The notes beneath the pieces were generated by a model that saw only the letters and a program-made list of their open reading frames with translations, did not search any database and had not been told where the DNA came from. Position numbers and translations under genes: made by a program. A stretch of DNA of 64,000 nt from Lepidodermella squamata (lineage: Eukaryota > Gastrotricha): contig JBLDXI010000013.1 in the NCBI GenBank assembly GCA_047495785.1, positions 4,092,001-4,156,000 on the forward strand, given 5' to 3'. Below are positions 22,278 through 35,600 of the stretch, in pieces (the stretch's first letter is position 1; each line of letters starts with the position of its first letter).

Positions 22278-22602
22278 AAAAAAACAACACGTCGAAATCG
22301 CCAATTCCACTCGCACCAATCGGGAATAAAGCTGTTTTAAATAAGATCTACAAAAAAACCAGAATATTTTGAGATTTTTACATTTTTGTTTATATACAAA
22401 GGTGTCTTTTTCTTTGGTATTTAAGTGATTTTTCATTTTTTTCTGTTTTTCTCTTTGAAATTGAGATAAACGCCAAAAGTAAAAATAAAAACAATAGGAA
22501 ATCTGAGCATCTCACAAAATTATATCACAATTTTCATATCACAAATTAGTTCAATCGACGAAACATCAAATAAAAAAGTAAACCGGCCATATATAGGATC
22601 GC

Positions 22603-25600
22603 CTAATAAAATTTACAATTGTTAAAATTCAAGTTGATGGTAACATCCTTTCCTCCGTTCGCCTTAATGGCGCTGACCAGCCTGCCAACGCTGGCAGACA
22701 CGCTCTCGGTCTTGATCACTTGATGAGGATTATCAACAATGAAGCAGTCTTGGTCGACAATCTCAGCTTTCACGACGCTTGAATTCGGTTGAGCACGTTC
22801 AGGCTGAGGAATTTCTGCACTTCGATTTTGTTGACGTCGCTCGCCCGATGTATCGTCAAGGTCGATGTGACGATTCGATGGATGAGGGGCTACGGAGTCT
22901 GGGTGTGACTCGGAGATACACCGCTGTTGCTTTCGCGTCGAATCATCTCCATTCACTTGACAATCACCAGTAGAAGTGTTCGACGAAGAACCTGTAAAAA
23001 AACTGTAAACTATTATTAGAGAAAGTCCAAGAAACCAACCAGCTGACCGCTTGCCATAAACCGCTGAAATGGCCGCGTTCTGGCGTCGCAACCGCTGCTT
23101 GTCCAACACAACATGCCAACGTTGGTCTTGTTGGGAAGTCGACTTCTGCTCGGCGATTGAATGCCGTCCCTTTTCGACCAAATTACCAGAAGCAGATACG
23201 CCATCATCCCCAGCGTTGCTAGTGTTGGCATTGCCTGAGGGCGTCGAAGAGGCTAAAAGCTAACATTAATTTTCGTAGGAAAAAATTTTCTAATAACGAA
23301 CCGTCATTCCTGTTGGCAGAATTTTTGTAAGCAGCGGGAATATCCTGGTGCTGTTCAAAAATGGAAACGTCGAGGATAGGATTATCGGCCAATTGAGTTA
23401 TGACCACTCCATGGCGCGGCCGCTCACTAACTGGCGATTCGTTTTCGCGGACAGCGGAACGATTAGCAGCGACTGTGCCGGAAGGTGGCAGCGACTCTTC
23501 AACCGATTCATCTGTTTTAGATCACACAAACTAGCAATTAAAAATAAGAAAACAAGGGAATAGAAAAAACAACCTGCATTCAAGTCGATGGCGCTGTCAT
23601 TCGTCACCTGAGAGATCTGAGAGCTGTCAGCATCAGCTGCAGTTTCGTTTTGATTTGCCGAAGCAACCTGACTACGCATGGCGTTTTCGGAGCTTCTTTT
23701 AAGCGTAGCATTTCCTCGGTTCGCGACAGTCCTTGCTTGAGAGTGCGACTGATATGTATCTGAATCTGAAGGCGAAGATTCGGTAGCCGCGTCGACAGTT
23801 TCACTGCTGAGCTTCTTGGGAGCTTTCGATGGTTTCTTTGATGTTTCGACGGGGCGCTTTTTATTGATTCCAGCAGTTTTTGAGGTTGATTCAACATCGT
23901 CGTAAACTTCCGCCTCGTCGCTATTCTCAGAATCGTCATCAGAAGTCCCGTTCTCGACAAGGGCGGCTTCAAATTCATGCATGACAAGCTCCTGAATGAG
24001 GAGTTGCATTTCGAGACCGATGCTGACGTACGGATGGATCGATGTAGCTGCGTTACCGTGGGAGATGTGAAGCCCGATGATGTGGACAGGCACGCGCATC
24101 GATCCAACGAGTCGATCGCAAGTGTACTTCCGAAGCGAGTAGTTGGTATAGAGATGTACAAATTGAGGCGCAAATTTTTTAAGCATTAGCTTCAACAACC
24201 CTTCTTGGCTGTTTTTACCAAGTTGGCTCTTTTTGTACCACCTACTTTTCGTGCCCTCTTTCCACAGCCACCGCCCGATATTAGGGGTCAGGTAATATGG
24301 GCCATCGGCAAAGTTTTGAACCTGAGTTTTTCGCGCACGGTAAGCCATATGAACCTTATATGGCGAGAAGGGTCCAGGAGTGTCATATAACCGCCGAGTC
24401 TGAAATCCGCGTGTCGGAGGTCCCCTTTCAGCGCCCGTTGATTTCTTTTTTTGTCGGAATGATATTTCGACAAACTTGCGCCGTGACGATTCTAACTGAC
24501 CAGTGCGCACGTCCGCGTTGCGGAGGGAGCGCATTTCTTCGCCTGTTCGCATCCCTCCGCACGCATTGATCACCTGACTGGTGAAAAGGAGCTTCCATGG
24601 GTTGTCGAAACCCATGCACTTCGTCGCTATAATCTTCACGGCCTTTTTCGAAAGCACCATCGCACCGATGGACCTTCCCAGGCCTGCATTTTTAGCCTCT
24701 TTCAGCTTTCGAGATAGGATGTCTTTAGAATGATAGTAATCTCTGGACCTGATGTTGATCTTCCCGTCGGTGAGCATCAAGATGTATCGGGCAAGAGCGT
24801 GGTGGTATGCTCTTAGCGTAGCCACAGCTAAAAACATGGCTACTTCGTTGTCCCCGAGATCTAAATGATGGATTGCATATCGACAAGCTTTAGTTGAATG
24901 CCTAATTCATGTCTACATTCGAGTTTTCATTTTACTTTTCAACGTTCTTTGTTTTCATTCAGACGTGTTTTAAAAATTTCTTATAGGCTACAATTAATTC
25001 ACGGTTCTTCCGCTGATATTTCACATGTCTTTAGTATCTCTCATAATTGCCATACAATTCTCATCCAACGAGACACATCAATGCCAATTCACTAGCAAGC
25101 CTAACCTTTTATTTCGCTAAAAATCATACATTAAAAGCATACGAAAAAGTCAAATTAAAATTTAACGAAAAGTTTAAATTCACATCAAAACTAAATTTTT
25201 TCTCGAAATTCCCGTTCTCAAATTGTGTTTTTCAATAAAATTAATTGAAGAAATTAAATTATATCGTAAAAATTGAATATGTATTCAAAATTCATTAGAA
25301 AGACTAATCCAACAGATTGAAAGTTTTAGATAACCTAGCAGGTCTTTTTGTTCCCAAAAATTTAATTTCATTTTTTTGCAAAATGACGAACCTTGCTCAG
25401 CTTCGCTTTCCTCCGGATCGGCATCGACATCGATCCAAGCATCCTTGTCGCCTTCTTGTTCATTTTCGTCATCACTCGCAGCAGGTAGCTGGCTATCGTC
25501 AAAGTATACACCCTTTTCAATAGTGTCCACAGCTTCGGGGATTTTTTCAACACGTGCAGTTTTCCTGCTCTGGTCAAGGTACCAGGCGGATAGCGATTGA

Positions 25601-25770
25601 TTCAGTAGCTCGGAATCACCGAGCCATGACAGTGTATCACGACGCTCCTCAAAGTTTTCACGGGTGTACTTCTCGAACGCGTTAAAAATGCGCTGGTCAT
25701 TAGCACTAACCTTGCGGTTAGAGGTTTTTTTGAATAATGCGGCCTCGCGCCTCTTGCGCGCTTCAGCCAT
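22603..25770 (-). CDS. Crypton/DUF3504-type tyrosine recombinase
   Basis: Five exons, 25392-25770, 23574-24887, 23302-23511, 23040-23252 and 22603-22991, are all joined in phase 1 and give about 834 residues. The catalytic part follows the Crypton/DUF3504 pattern: GGMRTGEEMRSLRNADV with the first Arg, FADGPYYLTPN, SRWYKKSQLGKN, then TNYSLRKYTCDRL, LHISHGN and a terminal HPYV Tyr. In relatives the second box is NHSLR; here its His is Tyr. An acidic N-terminus (AASDDENEQEGDKDAWID) precedes, and a long Ser-rich tail with two sumoylation-like sites (VVKAE, VIKTE) follows. The tail beyond the recombinase is unlike a minimal Crypton and may mean domestication. The splice between the first two exons (503-nt intron 24888-25391, acceptor AACTAAAG) is the weakest. 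Confidence 0.75.
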
Positions 25771-26139
25771 TTTTAAAAAACTAAAAAAAAATGACAGAAA
25801 AATTATTGAACGCTGCTATTTGTCAATCGCTGGAAGCTTTTATAAGAGAGCGGGGTGTTTTTTACCAAAGGCAAGACTTGAATATGTTTACAAGCAAATT
25901 GGAAAAATCGGTTAAAAAACTTATGCTGTGTGCCACACGGCATAAAAAACATGTAAACACGAAAAAAACTAAACTGCTATGCACGTGCGCGCGGATTATG
26001 CAACAATGAAAACACTTTTTCATTTTTTTCATTTTTTCCAATCACGCTCCGCCCTTCCAAAAACTTGAAAAAATTGAACACGCAATTACGCAAACCCTAT
26101 AAGTAAACCCTATTATTTCGGCTAGTAAAATTTGCTAGA
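25771..26139. other. Upstream region of the tyrosine-recombinase gene
   Basis: AT-rich, no exon seen. The promoter of the recombinase gene should lie here. Confidence 0.35.
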
Positions 26140-26410
26140 AAAGTGATAATTCATGGTTATTAATTAATTTCATTTTCAACTATGAAATATTAGCGTTAAT
26201 ACATGGTTTACACGACTTAGCCGAAATTTGAAATCGTAAATCTTAAATTTTAATTGAAAAACATCTCAACCATGATAAAACACTGATAAAACATTGTTCA
26301 TCAACTAGTTGAATTAATTAATCGTCATCCATGAATAAACTTGCCGTGTTACCATGACTGATTTGAAATCTTACATCATGAACCATGAATAAACCGGTAT
26401 TTTCATGGAA
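26140..26410. repeat. CATGGTT motif cluster, right of the tyrosine-recombinase gene
   Basis: Motifs of the same kind as at 22058-22277: TTCATGGTT near 26151, TCAACTATGAA near 26177, ACATGGTTTA near 26201, TCAACCATG near 26267, CCATGAATAAAC near 26330 and 26383. Orientation is mixed. The matching clusters on both sides of one gene suggest the ends of a mobile element of about 4.3 kb. Confidence 0.55.
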
Positions 26411-29400
26411 TCGATAGAGCGTGTTGTAATTCCTCAAACTCTCTATTGATGATTGGGAGTATTTTTTTTAATTCCAAGGAAATTCCAATCAATACGCCGG
26501 AATCCGAAGCAATCCAGTTACAAGACCGAAAAATACCGAAAAATAACCGAACCATTTCGATTGCAGATTTTTCGGGTTTTCTCTTTTGGAATCGAATAGA
26601 AAGGATAAAAATAGTAGCAATTAGCTGTTATTTAGGAAATAACAAAAAAAATTCACAAAAGAGATTCACAACTTATGAGACACCCAAAACACGCTGTACA
26701 AAAGCTGAAATTTGAACTCCGGACTATATCTATCAGTGAAATGAAGCAAACGTTTAATTCTCAGAGATTTTCAAAGGACAGTGCGCAGCATAAATTACTC
26801 CAAAAGAACCCTTTTTTGCCTTCACGTCACACGCCGTTTTAGGTCGGTTAGTTTTTCTCAGTCACTCGAATAAAAATAATTAGGTATTCGGTATTTGCAT
26901 AACACACCAAAGGGAGTGCATAACACCAAGGCGTTAGGTAATAAAAAACATACAAAAAACTCAACGGTCTCATTAACGGAATTTTTACGCATGGTGTAAA
27001 TACGACTCTTTTCCACCTTTTACATTTCTAGCTAGCTTCAGGTGTTGTTGAACTCACGATCGCTTCTCAGTCAAGTTACACGGCAAACACGGCAAACACG
27101 GCAAATATATATAGACTGCCCATCACAGGTATTGGTCAAGATGTTGTTGATTGGCAGCGAGAAAAATTGACCGCGCTCTTCAGCCTATATCATTATCATG
27201 CACTAATAGCGCCTGAATAAGTAATACCCCGATATATACGTGACTCTTACTAGGTGTTGGTCCCGCGGTACCTATATAGTGTTTGTACTAGATATAACTG
27301 TAGGATAAACAAAGCGAGAGAGGAAGGATTTTTACATCGCATAGGGTGACTCATATATGTATGGCTTATTATAAGGAAGTGAAAGACATACCTAGGGGTG
27401 GGGTAAACATGCTCGGACAAACATCAAGAGCGACGCGAAACCGGAATACAAAGCTGCTGCTGATAAAACAGAGTCGCGCGCCCGCGAATCGGTTGGTGCC
27501 AATGATATAGGATTGAGGTCACCCTGCGCTTTATTATATATATACCACGCGGCTTTAAATGTCGCTCCTTTGATGCGCGTTCTGCTCAGGGTGTGTAACC
27601 CGCTAAACCGGCTCGGGCGTAGCTTTACTACCATTTATATAGCAACAATTTATATTATTAATTATGGCATATTATATTACGCTTTATAATACCGAATAAC
27701 AGCAGCTGGTTTTCTGGCGACGTGACGCCTGTTTTCGGTTGCTGCTGCCGGGGAGAGGGTTGATAAGCAAGGCGGTTGATAGTGATACTATGCATATAAC
27801 AACGTGTTGTAAATACCAACAATTAGCACGGTTATAATTATTGTTATACAACGCGTTATTAATTGCCGGTTTTCAGCTCGCTTACAAATCTTGGGACATT
27901 TGACGAAGCCTGTGTAACCTCTTTTTTTCGTGTAAATTATTTGTAAATCGGCACTCTTTTTAGTGATTTTCAATTGTATGATCTATGATCCATGAACGGG
28001 AAATTGCTTCTATCTATTATCTAGAACTATGAACGATTCGCGCAATGTGTGTTTTTTTTTTAGTTTTTCCCTTGGCCCCGGCATATTTCCAGCATTTTTT
28101 GAAGTTTCCGATTATTTAGCCCATATTCGCAGAATTAACTTTCCCACAAGATTAAATTAAGATTTATGATCTCCCTATTTTATTACAATTTTTAGACTCA
28201 ATTCTATAGCAATTTACCTCATTATGAATATTTCCGCTTTCAGGTCAATTAATTTGAAAAAAATCATCATTAATCTGCTGAAATGTCTCATTTCAAAGCC
28301 ATGACTAGTGACTAGTGATGCCTTGGTTGGATTAATAGTAATTTGCATGAAATCAGCATGAATCAGCAAGTTGACATTGAGAAGAATATTTTGACCTAAA
28401 ATTTGAGGCACAGCTCGCACTTCTCTATTTTAGCGATTTATAGCTTGGGATGAGGCCTCCCAATAGATCTTCGGCAAAATGTACCATAAATTCGTTTTGC
28501 CACCCCTCGTTAATTTCGAGAATAATTAGGTGAATGTTGTGTAAATTAAGCGAACTTCAGTTCGAAAAATGTCTCCGTCCAACTTGAATAATTTTCCTAC
28601 TCTGATTTTTTTTAATTGCATCCTTCTCAGGTAAAACAGGATCATAACTACCTTCGTTCACTCTCAGCAATCACGTTTTGTGTAAACTCTGTTTTCAAGC
28701 TTTACCAGCCTAATTTTCCACTTATCGCTGTGGAATGCAATATTAATGACACCTTTTATCGCGTGTAAAATATCCCAGGGTGGTTAAAAGTCCGCTCGAA
28801 CAGAATGCCACAAGCTGTTTTTATTGTTATTATTTACTGTGCGTTGTTTTGCCGCCCGGCCACGTAATTAGCCAACTCTTTACTAGTCAATGCCATCACT
28901 CACCCATTGCTCTGTCATGTCATAACGTAATTTTCATCGATTTTTTTCCTTGATGAAAAACGCGAGAGGTTAAACAGCAGTCGGTTTTTCTCGGGAAATT
29001 TCAACGTTTTTCATTCATTCGTGATTTTCGATTGTATGTTATACTTTTAAATACTAGGAGCGTTTGTGAACAAAGCCGCGCAGCTGTGTGTGACGGAAGC
29101 GCGTTTTATATCATCATCATCAGACACCCCAGAAGAGCGACGCCGCGAAATTTCGCCGAATGAATACGCGCGCTGAAAGCTGAAATCAGCTGTCTTCCCC
29201 TTTTGTGCGGGCCGCGGACATATTAACGCGCATTATTGTCGTTATTACTACTACGACTCATCATCGACTATATATATCCATCTATCTATCAATGACCAGT
29301 GTCAACACGGGTGCTCAGTATCACTCTGCGGCCACCCTGTGTGTGTGTACTGCTGTAATATATCAACAAAATGTGTATTATTATCGCTACTTACTGCGCA

Positions 29401-32400
29401 AGTTTCACAGCTTTTCCGCGCGCGGTGTGGATACAGCAAAAAATAATAGTAATAACAATATTATATCGGCATTATGAAAATAATTTTCTCGCATTAAGCA
29501 GGTAATATTTACCCCCTCAGACAGAATTTTTTTTTTCATCGCTATAGGTAATTTAATGTTATTGTTTACTCGGCGTGTTTTTCGCTTTCGGAATATTATA
29601 TGTAAATGGTTCGCTTTTCAAATGATGCACCGGCTTGCCCGCAATTAATAATCTGATGATGGTAGTATCTAAACTTGACGCAATTACATCAACGGCACCT
29701 GCGCGGCGACGCGCCTCAAAAAAGCGCTCTTTTCAGAAAAGATTAAGCAAATTTTTATTGAGAGGATAAATTGGCGGAAAATTAGAAAAATACTGCTATA
29801 AATCATGTCATTCTGTTGAATCCCCCTGCACGCTCAGTATATATATTTTCCAAAAAATCCGATTTTTTATTTTTTTTTAAATCTTCCTTAGAAGTTAATT
29901 ATTTAAGTGATAACACCCGTTAAAAAATTGGATTAAGGTGTTATTTATCGATTATTGCGAAAAAAGTCCTCGCTCAGCTTGGCGGAAAAATCAATCGAAG
30001 TTGGCAAAATTAAGCTCTACGTCTAAGGCTATAATAATGAGCTCATTTTCCGCGCCACAGTAAATATTTTTCATAATTTTCGATATTATTTATAATACGC
30101 AGTATCACGAGCCGGCTCATTGGCTACTTAACGCCTATTCTTGACGTATTGCTTAGCGTTGGCACGCCACCACTTTGTAGCGCCTTGTAGTAATATCACG
30201 CGCAAGTGCGAGCGCAATAAGGTCGCGCGCGCGCCGCCTTAAAAAGTCGACTTATGACCGCGCGCGCGCACTTGGCCGTCAAACAAGCCGGCGCGTCGAC
30301 AGCTTGACGCCTCGAGCCTCGATCTTGAGTCTGAAAAGCAGACCGCCGATAGAAAAATCTATTAACAACAATAACAATAATATTACTATTAACCCCCCAC
30401 CACCAAGTTTTATTATTAGCACAATAGCAATATTAATTATCATAATAATTTTCAAATTTCTCAGCACGGCCGTTATGCACCATCTATATAGCGAACAAGC
30501 GCTGATTTGTAACAATAACATAAAGGTAATATTGTTTTTACCGCTAGACCGTGGTGGCTTTACGTGTTTACTTTACATCCAAACCAATCGAGCGTGGCAA
30601 TATTTCATTATCGGCACAAATCAAGCGTTTCATTGCGATAACTTTTGTTTATACGTCTCAATTTCTTGTAATAATATTAGCGCTTTAATTTTTTTGTTAT
30701 AGTGAAATCGGCGAAAAATCACGCTTCCTGTTATAAAAAGCGATAATAGCATTATTCATAATGGCGATCTTTAGGGAATCTATCGCGTATTATAAAAATT
30801 TCATCGCACTGCCGGCCATTTTTTTCAGTCGCCTCTTGATCTGATAAATTTTCGATAAATATTTTGCAGCACTCACTGAGCCTTTTGATGTGATTAATGT
30901 ATAGATTTTTTTCATTAAATTGAGTCACTGGCCACTTTGCCGCGTGTCACCTGTAATTATCGGCGGCCGAAATCGCGGTGCGCACGCGCAGGTCTTCGGC
31001 TAATAACGCACGATATAAATAATTTTTTATACACGCATATTAAATATTTGCCCGGCATCTGAAAAGTCAGGCTTGTTCGCTTCGGTGCAGTATTTTTTGC
31101 TATTTAAATATTATATCTATAGAAAAATCCTAATCAAACATCGCGAGTCTTTTTACGCCGTATTTGTCTCGCGACAGCAAAACTAATTATATTATATCGG
31201 CTGAGTTGATAATGTGAGCCTTTATCCTTTGTCGAAGAAAAAAAACTATTTTTCTCGCCTTTCAAAGCGAATTTGGCTCAAAATAATTACGCCCCGAAGC
31301 GAGCGAAGAAATCAGCTCTTGTTGTTATTTACATTTCCGGGTGTTGATATTCGACAGCTATTGCTTATATATCTCGCAAAAAAGGCAAATAATAAGACCG
31401 TTGACGAATTAATTGAGAATTGTTTGCCTTCACATTTTCTGTGTTAGCTTTTACAGGCGGCGCTTGCGGCTCAGGAAACGAGATATTTATCACGCCTATA
31501 GGGTGACTCAAAATCACTCCTTGATTTTCTGCAAAATTTCGCACTCATTTAACAAAAAAATTTTGATTTAATTTATTCTTATATATACGCTGGGACAGAT
31601 ATAAGTGCGAATTATTGAAATATCTCGATATAAGTATAGATAGTTATTTATCTCAGGCCAGGCGTTAACTCGTAAACACAATTTTTGTGTGATCGGCACG
31701 CTCTATCTCCAGCTAGGATAGCAATTCCTCCCCTGCCAGCTCTCACTCGCCCGGCTTACATCCCGCCGATTTTATTATACGATGTAAGTCTGATAAATTA
31801 CCTTCTGTAATGCGGCGAAAATTGACTAGTGGCGAGCTGTTATTATTTTTTCTGATATATATGCAATTTTTTCTCACTCCACGCTACAAAAATAATGGCC
31901 ATAATTTTTCATCCTATGCGCTGACCAACTCGATCGCGGCTATACCCTATACTTATTTTGAAGGGCTTTAAAAATTATTATTTAAAATAATAATATTTTT
32001 ATTGATCATTTATTTTATATATCTGAAGTAAATAATATCAAATCCGTCCACTTGAAAATATTTTGTTTATATATTTCTCAGTTAATTTATCAAATTATTT
32101 ATTGGCTCATAAGCGTAAACAATGCGATGCGAAATTTTTTCACAGACGCGCGGATATGTCTAATATCTAAAAGTTTTTCCGGCTTTTAAATTCATCACTT
32201 GAAATATATGAGTAAATAATAATCGAAGCTATTGAGTGTATATATGACAATGCTTATTCGCGCTAAACTTCCGGCATTCTGCGCGCACCCTGCTTCCTTT
32301 TCGCCTTTTATTATACGTAATACTGTCAAACGGCCCGCCATTGAAGCGCTCAATTAACTACTACTACCTGTACACTCGCAGTGTCTTAGACTTACCTAGT

Positions 32401-32480
32401 CATTATTGCGACTGCTAAATTGTAATGCGTTGTTCTAGTTAGATAAAAAGCAGGATTAGTGATGCCTGCTTCTGCTTTGT
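26411..32480. other. 6-kb region without a supportable gene
   Basis: AT-rich and rich in TATATA runs. It has a 9-bp ACGGCAAAC triplication near 27079-27105 and a few GC-rich islands (about 29080-29220 and 30170-30300). Open frames are short, of low complexity (runs of Asn or Ile) or repetitive, and no splice-consistent chain was found. It may hold distant regulatory sequence or 5' UTR exons of the epimerase gene, or a non-coding RNA that sequence alone does not show. Confidence 0.45.
30203..30282. repeat. CpG-rich imperfect palindrome
   Basis: CAAGTGCG, then GGTC and a GCGCGCGC run on the left, faces GACCGCGCGCGC and GCACTTG on the right, around a central AAGTCGACTT. In an AT-rich desert this is a compact GC island able to form a cruciform or to act as a regulatory element. 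Confidence 0.4.
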
Positions 32481-32525
32481 AATATAAAGACCCCAGTGCG
32501 GCCGGTGCGCCGCCGCTGCGACAAG
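32481..32525 (+). promoter_or_regulatory. Possible promoter and 5' UTR exon of the C5-epimerase gene
   Basis: An AATATAAAG TATA-like element (32481-32489) precedes a GC-rich stretch ending ACAAG followed by GTAAAA at 32526, a good splice donor. The matching acceptor TTTTTCTAG ends at 32681, 6 bp before the first ATG. This suggests a non-coding first exon and a 156-nt intron. SL trans-splicing to the same acceptor is an alternative. Confidence 0.4.
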
Positions 32526-32692
32526 GTAAAAATTTCTCAATCAAACTCTGTGACATGTCTCACCGTGCGTGAACCCAATTACGGCGTTCGTAAACTTTCG
32601 AAGCTCCACTCATCGATAATTAGCAGGCGCTCTCGCAACTATGGCTGAAAGGTGATTTTATATACTTCTCTGTTTTTCTAGGCGAACATGAC

Positions 32693-35600
32693 ATGCTTAA
32701 AACGTTGGCAAAATCGCCGTTGACTATGCGCAGATGGGTTCTGCGAAGCATATTTAACATAATCCTATTCTCATCGGCTCTTGTTGTAACATCGCTGTTC
32801 ATCCTTCAACACCAGCAGACTCTTGTTGCGTCGCAGCAGTCGGGCGGTATCGGCGCTCAGCAGTACTTCGAGCAACAGGGCAATGTGAGGACTAACCGGA
32901 ATGCCGAACTCGGAGCGGGCGACTACGACCTGAATGCCATCGAGCAAGTTTCGGACGATGAATACGCCGGCGAGACGAACGGAAACAGCAAGTTCGTCCC
33001 TGCTGCAGTTGGCACTGGGAAGGAAAAATCCAGGTTGGTTTAAAAAAAATGTGAGATTAATCAGGCTTCTAAAACTCTATTTTTGAAATTTGAAATTTCA
33101 TTTCAAAAATTCTTAAAAATTTTCAATTATGAAATAATTTTTTCACAATTTTTCCGAAATTCCCATAAAATTTAAACCAACCTTGACATTTTAAAATTTT
33201 TTTTTATTATAATTTGAAACCTTTTTTCTGTTTTAGCCTGTCGACCATAAATTGCGAGATAAATGGCGATTATATCATCGAATGTCTGCAATATAAAAAC
33301 AGCGTTTATTTCCCGTTCGAATTTCTCGCAAAATACTTCGAAGTCTACGGCCATTTTAAAGCTCAAGAAACAAGTACCAAGCCGAGTGTTCAGCCGTCAA
33401 ATACCAACGGCTCTAGACCGACTTTTCAGTTCGAACACAGCAATACAGCTCACGGGTCTGGTTCGGGCATAAATGGCTATAACGACTCGGCTATGCACGA
33501 GTGCGACGGGGCTTTCATGAATTTCGCGTCGTTCAACGTCGAACGCCGCAATAAGGTCAAGTTCATTAGTGTTGGCAACGGCGTGCCGCTGTCGATACAG
33601 TGGGACACGACGCATCGCGGCTATCACTTTGCGACGCAGATAGCTCAGTTTGGGCTGAGTTACTATAGCAAAATGCATAGTCGCCTGAAACAAGAGCAGC
33701 TAAAGCAGCAGCAGCACGGCGTGGAAAATCAGCGAAGCGTGACGCTGAAATTCGCGCCCAGTTCCGGTTCTTCTTCCAGCGACTGTTACGCCGACCAATC
33801 TGTTAACAATAATTTTCTTAAATTTTCCTGCAAGTGTAAGTCGATTTGTAGAATTCTATTGATAATTGAAACAAAATAACTACGTCATTTGCGCCACGTC
33901 ATTCGCGCAATCATTAATTAAGCCCAAAACGTGTTGCATACCTGGAGCAATTGTCGCTTGCATTGATGTCGTGCGCAAATTTCGGGCAATTTATAGTTTT
34001 TCATAAATTAAAAAATTAGAAAATTAGAATAAAAATTGAAATTTTGAATAAAAATTTCGAAGTGCACTTTCATACATATTTATGTATGACAAAATTAACT
34101 TTCATACATATTTTTTTTCATAAAAACGTGTTTTTCAGCCAAACTGTGATTAGGAATTGGGGTTAGGGGTTAGGGTTAGGTGCCGGGGTGCTGGTTCGGG
34201 TTAGGGTTAGGTTTAGGGTTTGGTTGGGGTTCAGGATTAAGGTTAGGGTTAGGAAATTTCGAGTTTCGGGTTTTTACGAAGCTCGATTTTTGGGCCCTTG
34301 CGCTTCCCCACTAACCATTTTCATGCGGAAAAAATTGACTACGCTTTCGGAACCCCGTTTTTCTTTTTCATAAACCGAAAACTTGTCCTCTGGCATTTCC
34401 CTAATGTTTTCAGCTTGAATTTAATGAAAAAAAATATGTATGAAAGTTGGCACCCTAAAAATTTGAAAATTTATGAAATTTTCGAGTTTTTTAGTTTGAT
34501 TTGTGAGACTTCTATAAAGTTTTACATTCTAAATTCTATTAAAATTTTCAAAGATTAAATCTTGAATTTCAACGGCTTTGGGAAATTTATTTTCTCGTTA
34601 GTTCTTGATATTTTCCAAATTTTGAACTCGGAACAATTTGAATTCTCATTGAATTCTCAGTTGAAGTTAAATATTGTTATTTTTCTTAATTTTCAGCTTT
34701 CGATTCTCCTATTCGTGTTCCTATCGTGGTTGATGACGCCTTACTACTGCAAAAACTTCCTGTTCTTAACCTAACTTACGAATTTACTTCATCAAACGGT
34801 GCGCTTTCCTTCGAACTCGAACTCGACGCAGCTTTACCGGCGTCGAACGTCGATCACCCGGCCAATTCCAAGCCGACGAGCAAGCAACAACGCTTGCTGC
34901 ATAAACAACAAATTTCCAACATTTCCACCTCAAAAACACGCCGGCTGCTAGTCCAGCTCAACTACAAGTGTGGCAAAACCGACGAGATGACGAGTCATTT
35001 TATCGGAAATTCTGGCGATAAAAAATCGCCGTTATTACTCGTTGAAATCACGTATTCAATACCTCAATGTCCCAGTATGGCGATGCAGTCAATCTATCGA
35101 TATTTGCTAATCGATGTCATGAAAGGCCTTCACGCTCTACCGAGCACGGTTCCGGCGTTTCTCAGGAAATTTGGTCATAACGATTTGACCTTGTCAGCGA
35201 TAAATGCCGTCAAATTACAAGGCGCTGGTACTATAGCCGGTGCCAGTTTGGTACCGCAAGCTGATCGTGAGTTTGTCCTACTCGCCGCTGATTGGTTGGT
35301 TCATAACCAGAACGAAAATGGCGCGTGGTCGATACCAATTGGTCGGCAGTTGCTAGCCGGGGATTTGAAGCTGGAACCCGGCTGGCATGATGCAATGGCC
35401 CAGGGCCAGGCTATGTCCCTTCTAGTCCGAGCCTATAAAATGACTGGGCATGCTCCATATGCAATATCAGCCCTTCGCGCTTCACTGATTTTCAACAGGC
35501 CAGCGGTTGAAAATGGAGTTGTGAATAAGGTGTTTGATAAATTTACGTGGTACGAAGAGTATCCGACTACGCCGGGCCTTTTCGTACTAAATGGGTTCAT

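Noticed and set aside
22119-22436. Minus-strand frame with repeated VNYTHFG
   Set aside because: The repetition is just the 21-bp tandem array read as protein.
29205-29477. 90-codon open frame in the gene desert
   Set aside because: Low complexity (Thr/Asn/Tyr runs from short repeats), no conserved pattern, and no splice-consistent partner.
30279-30702. Overlapping open frames on both strands with Asn/Ile or Leu runs
   Set aside because: They arise from AAT/ATT-rich microsatellite-like DNA.
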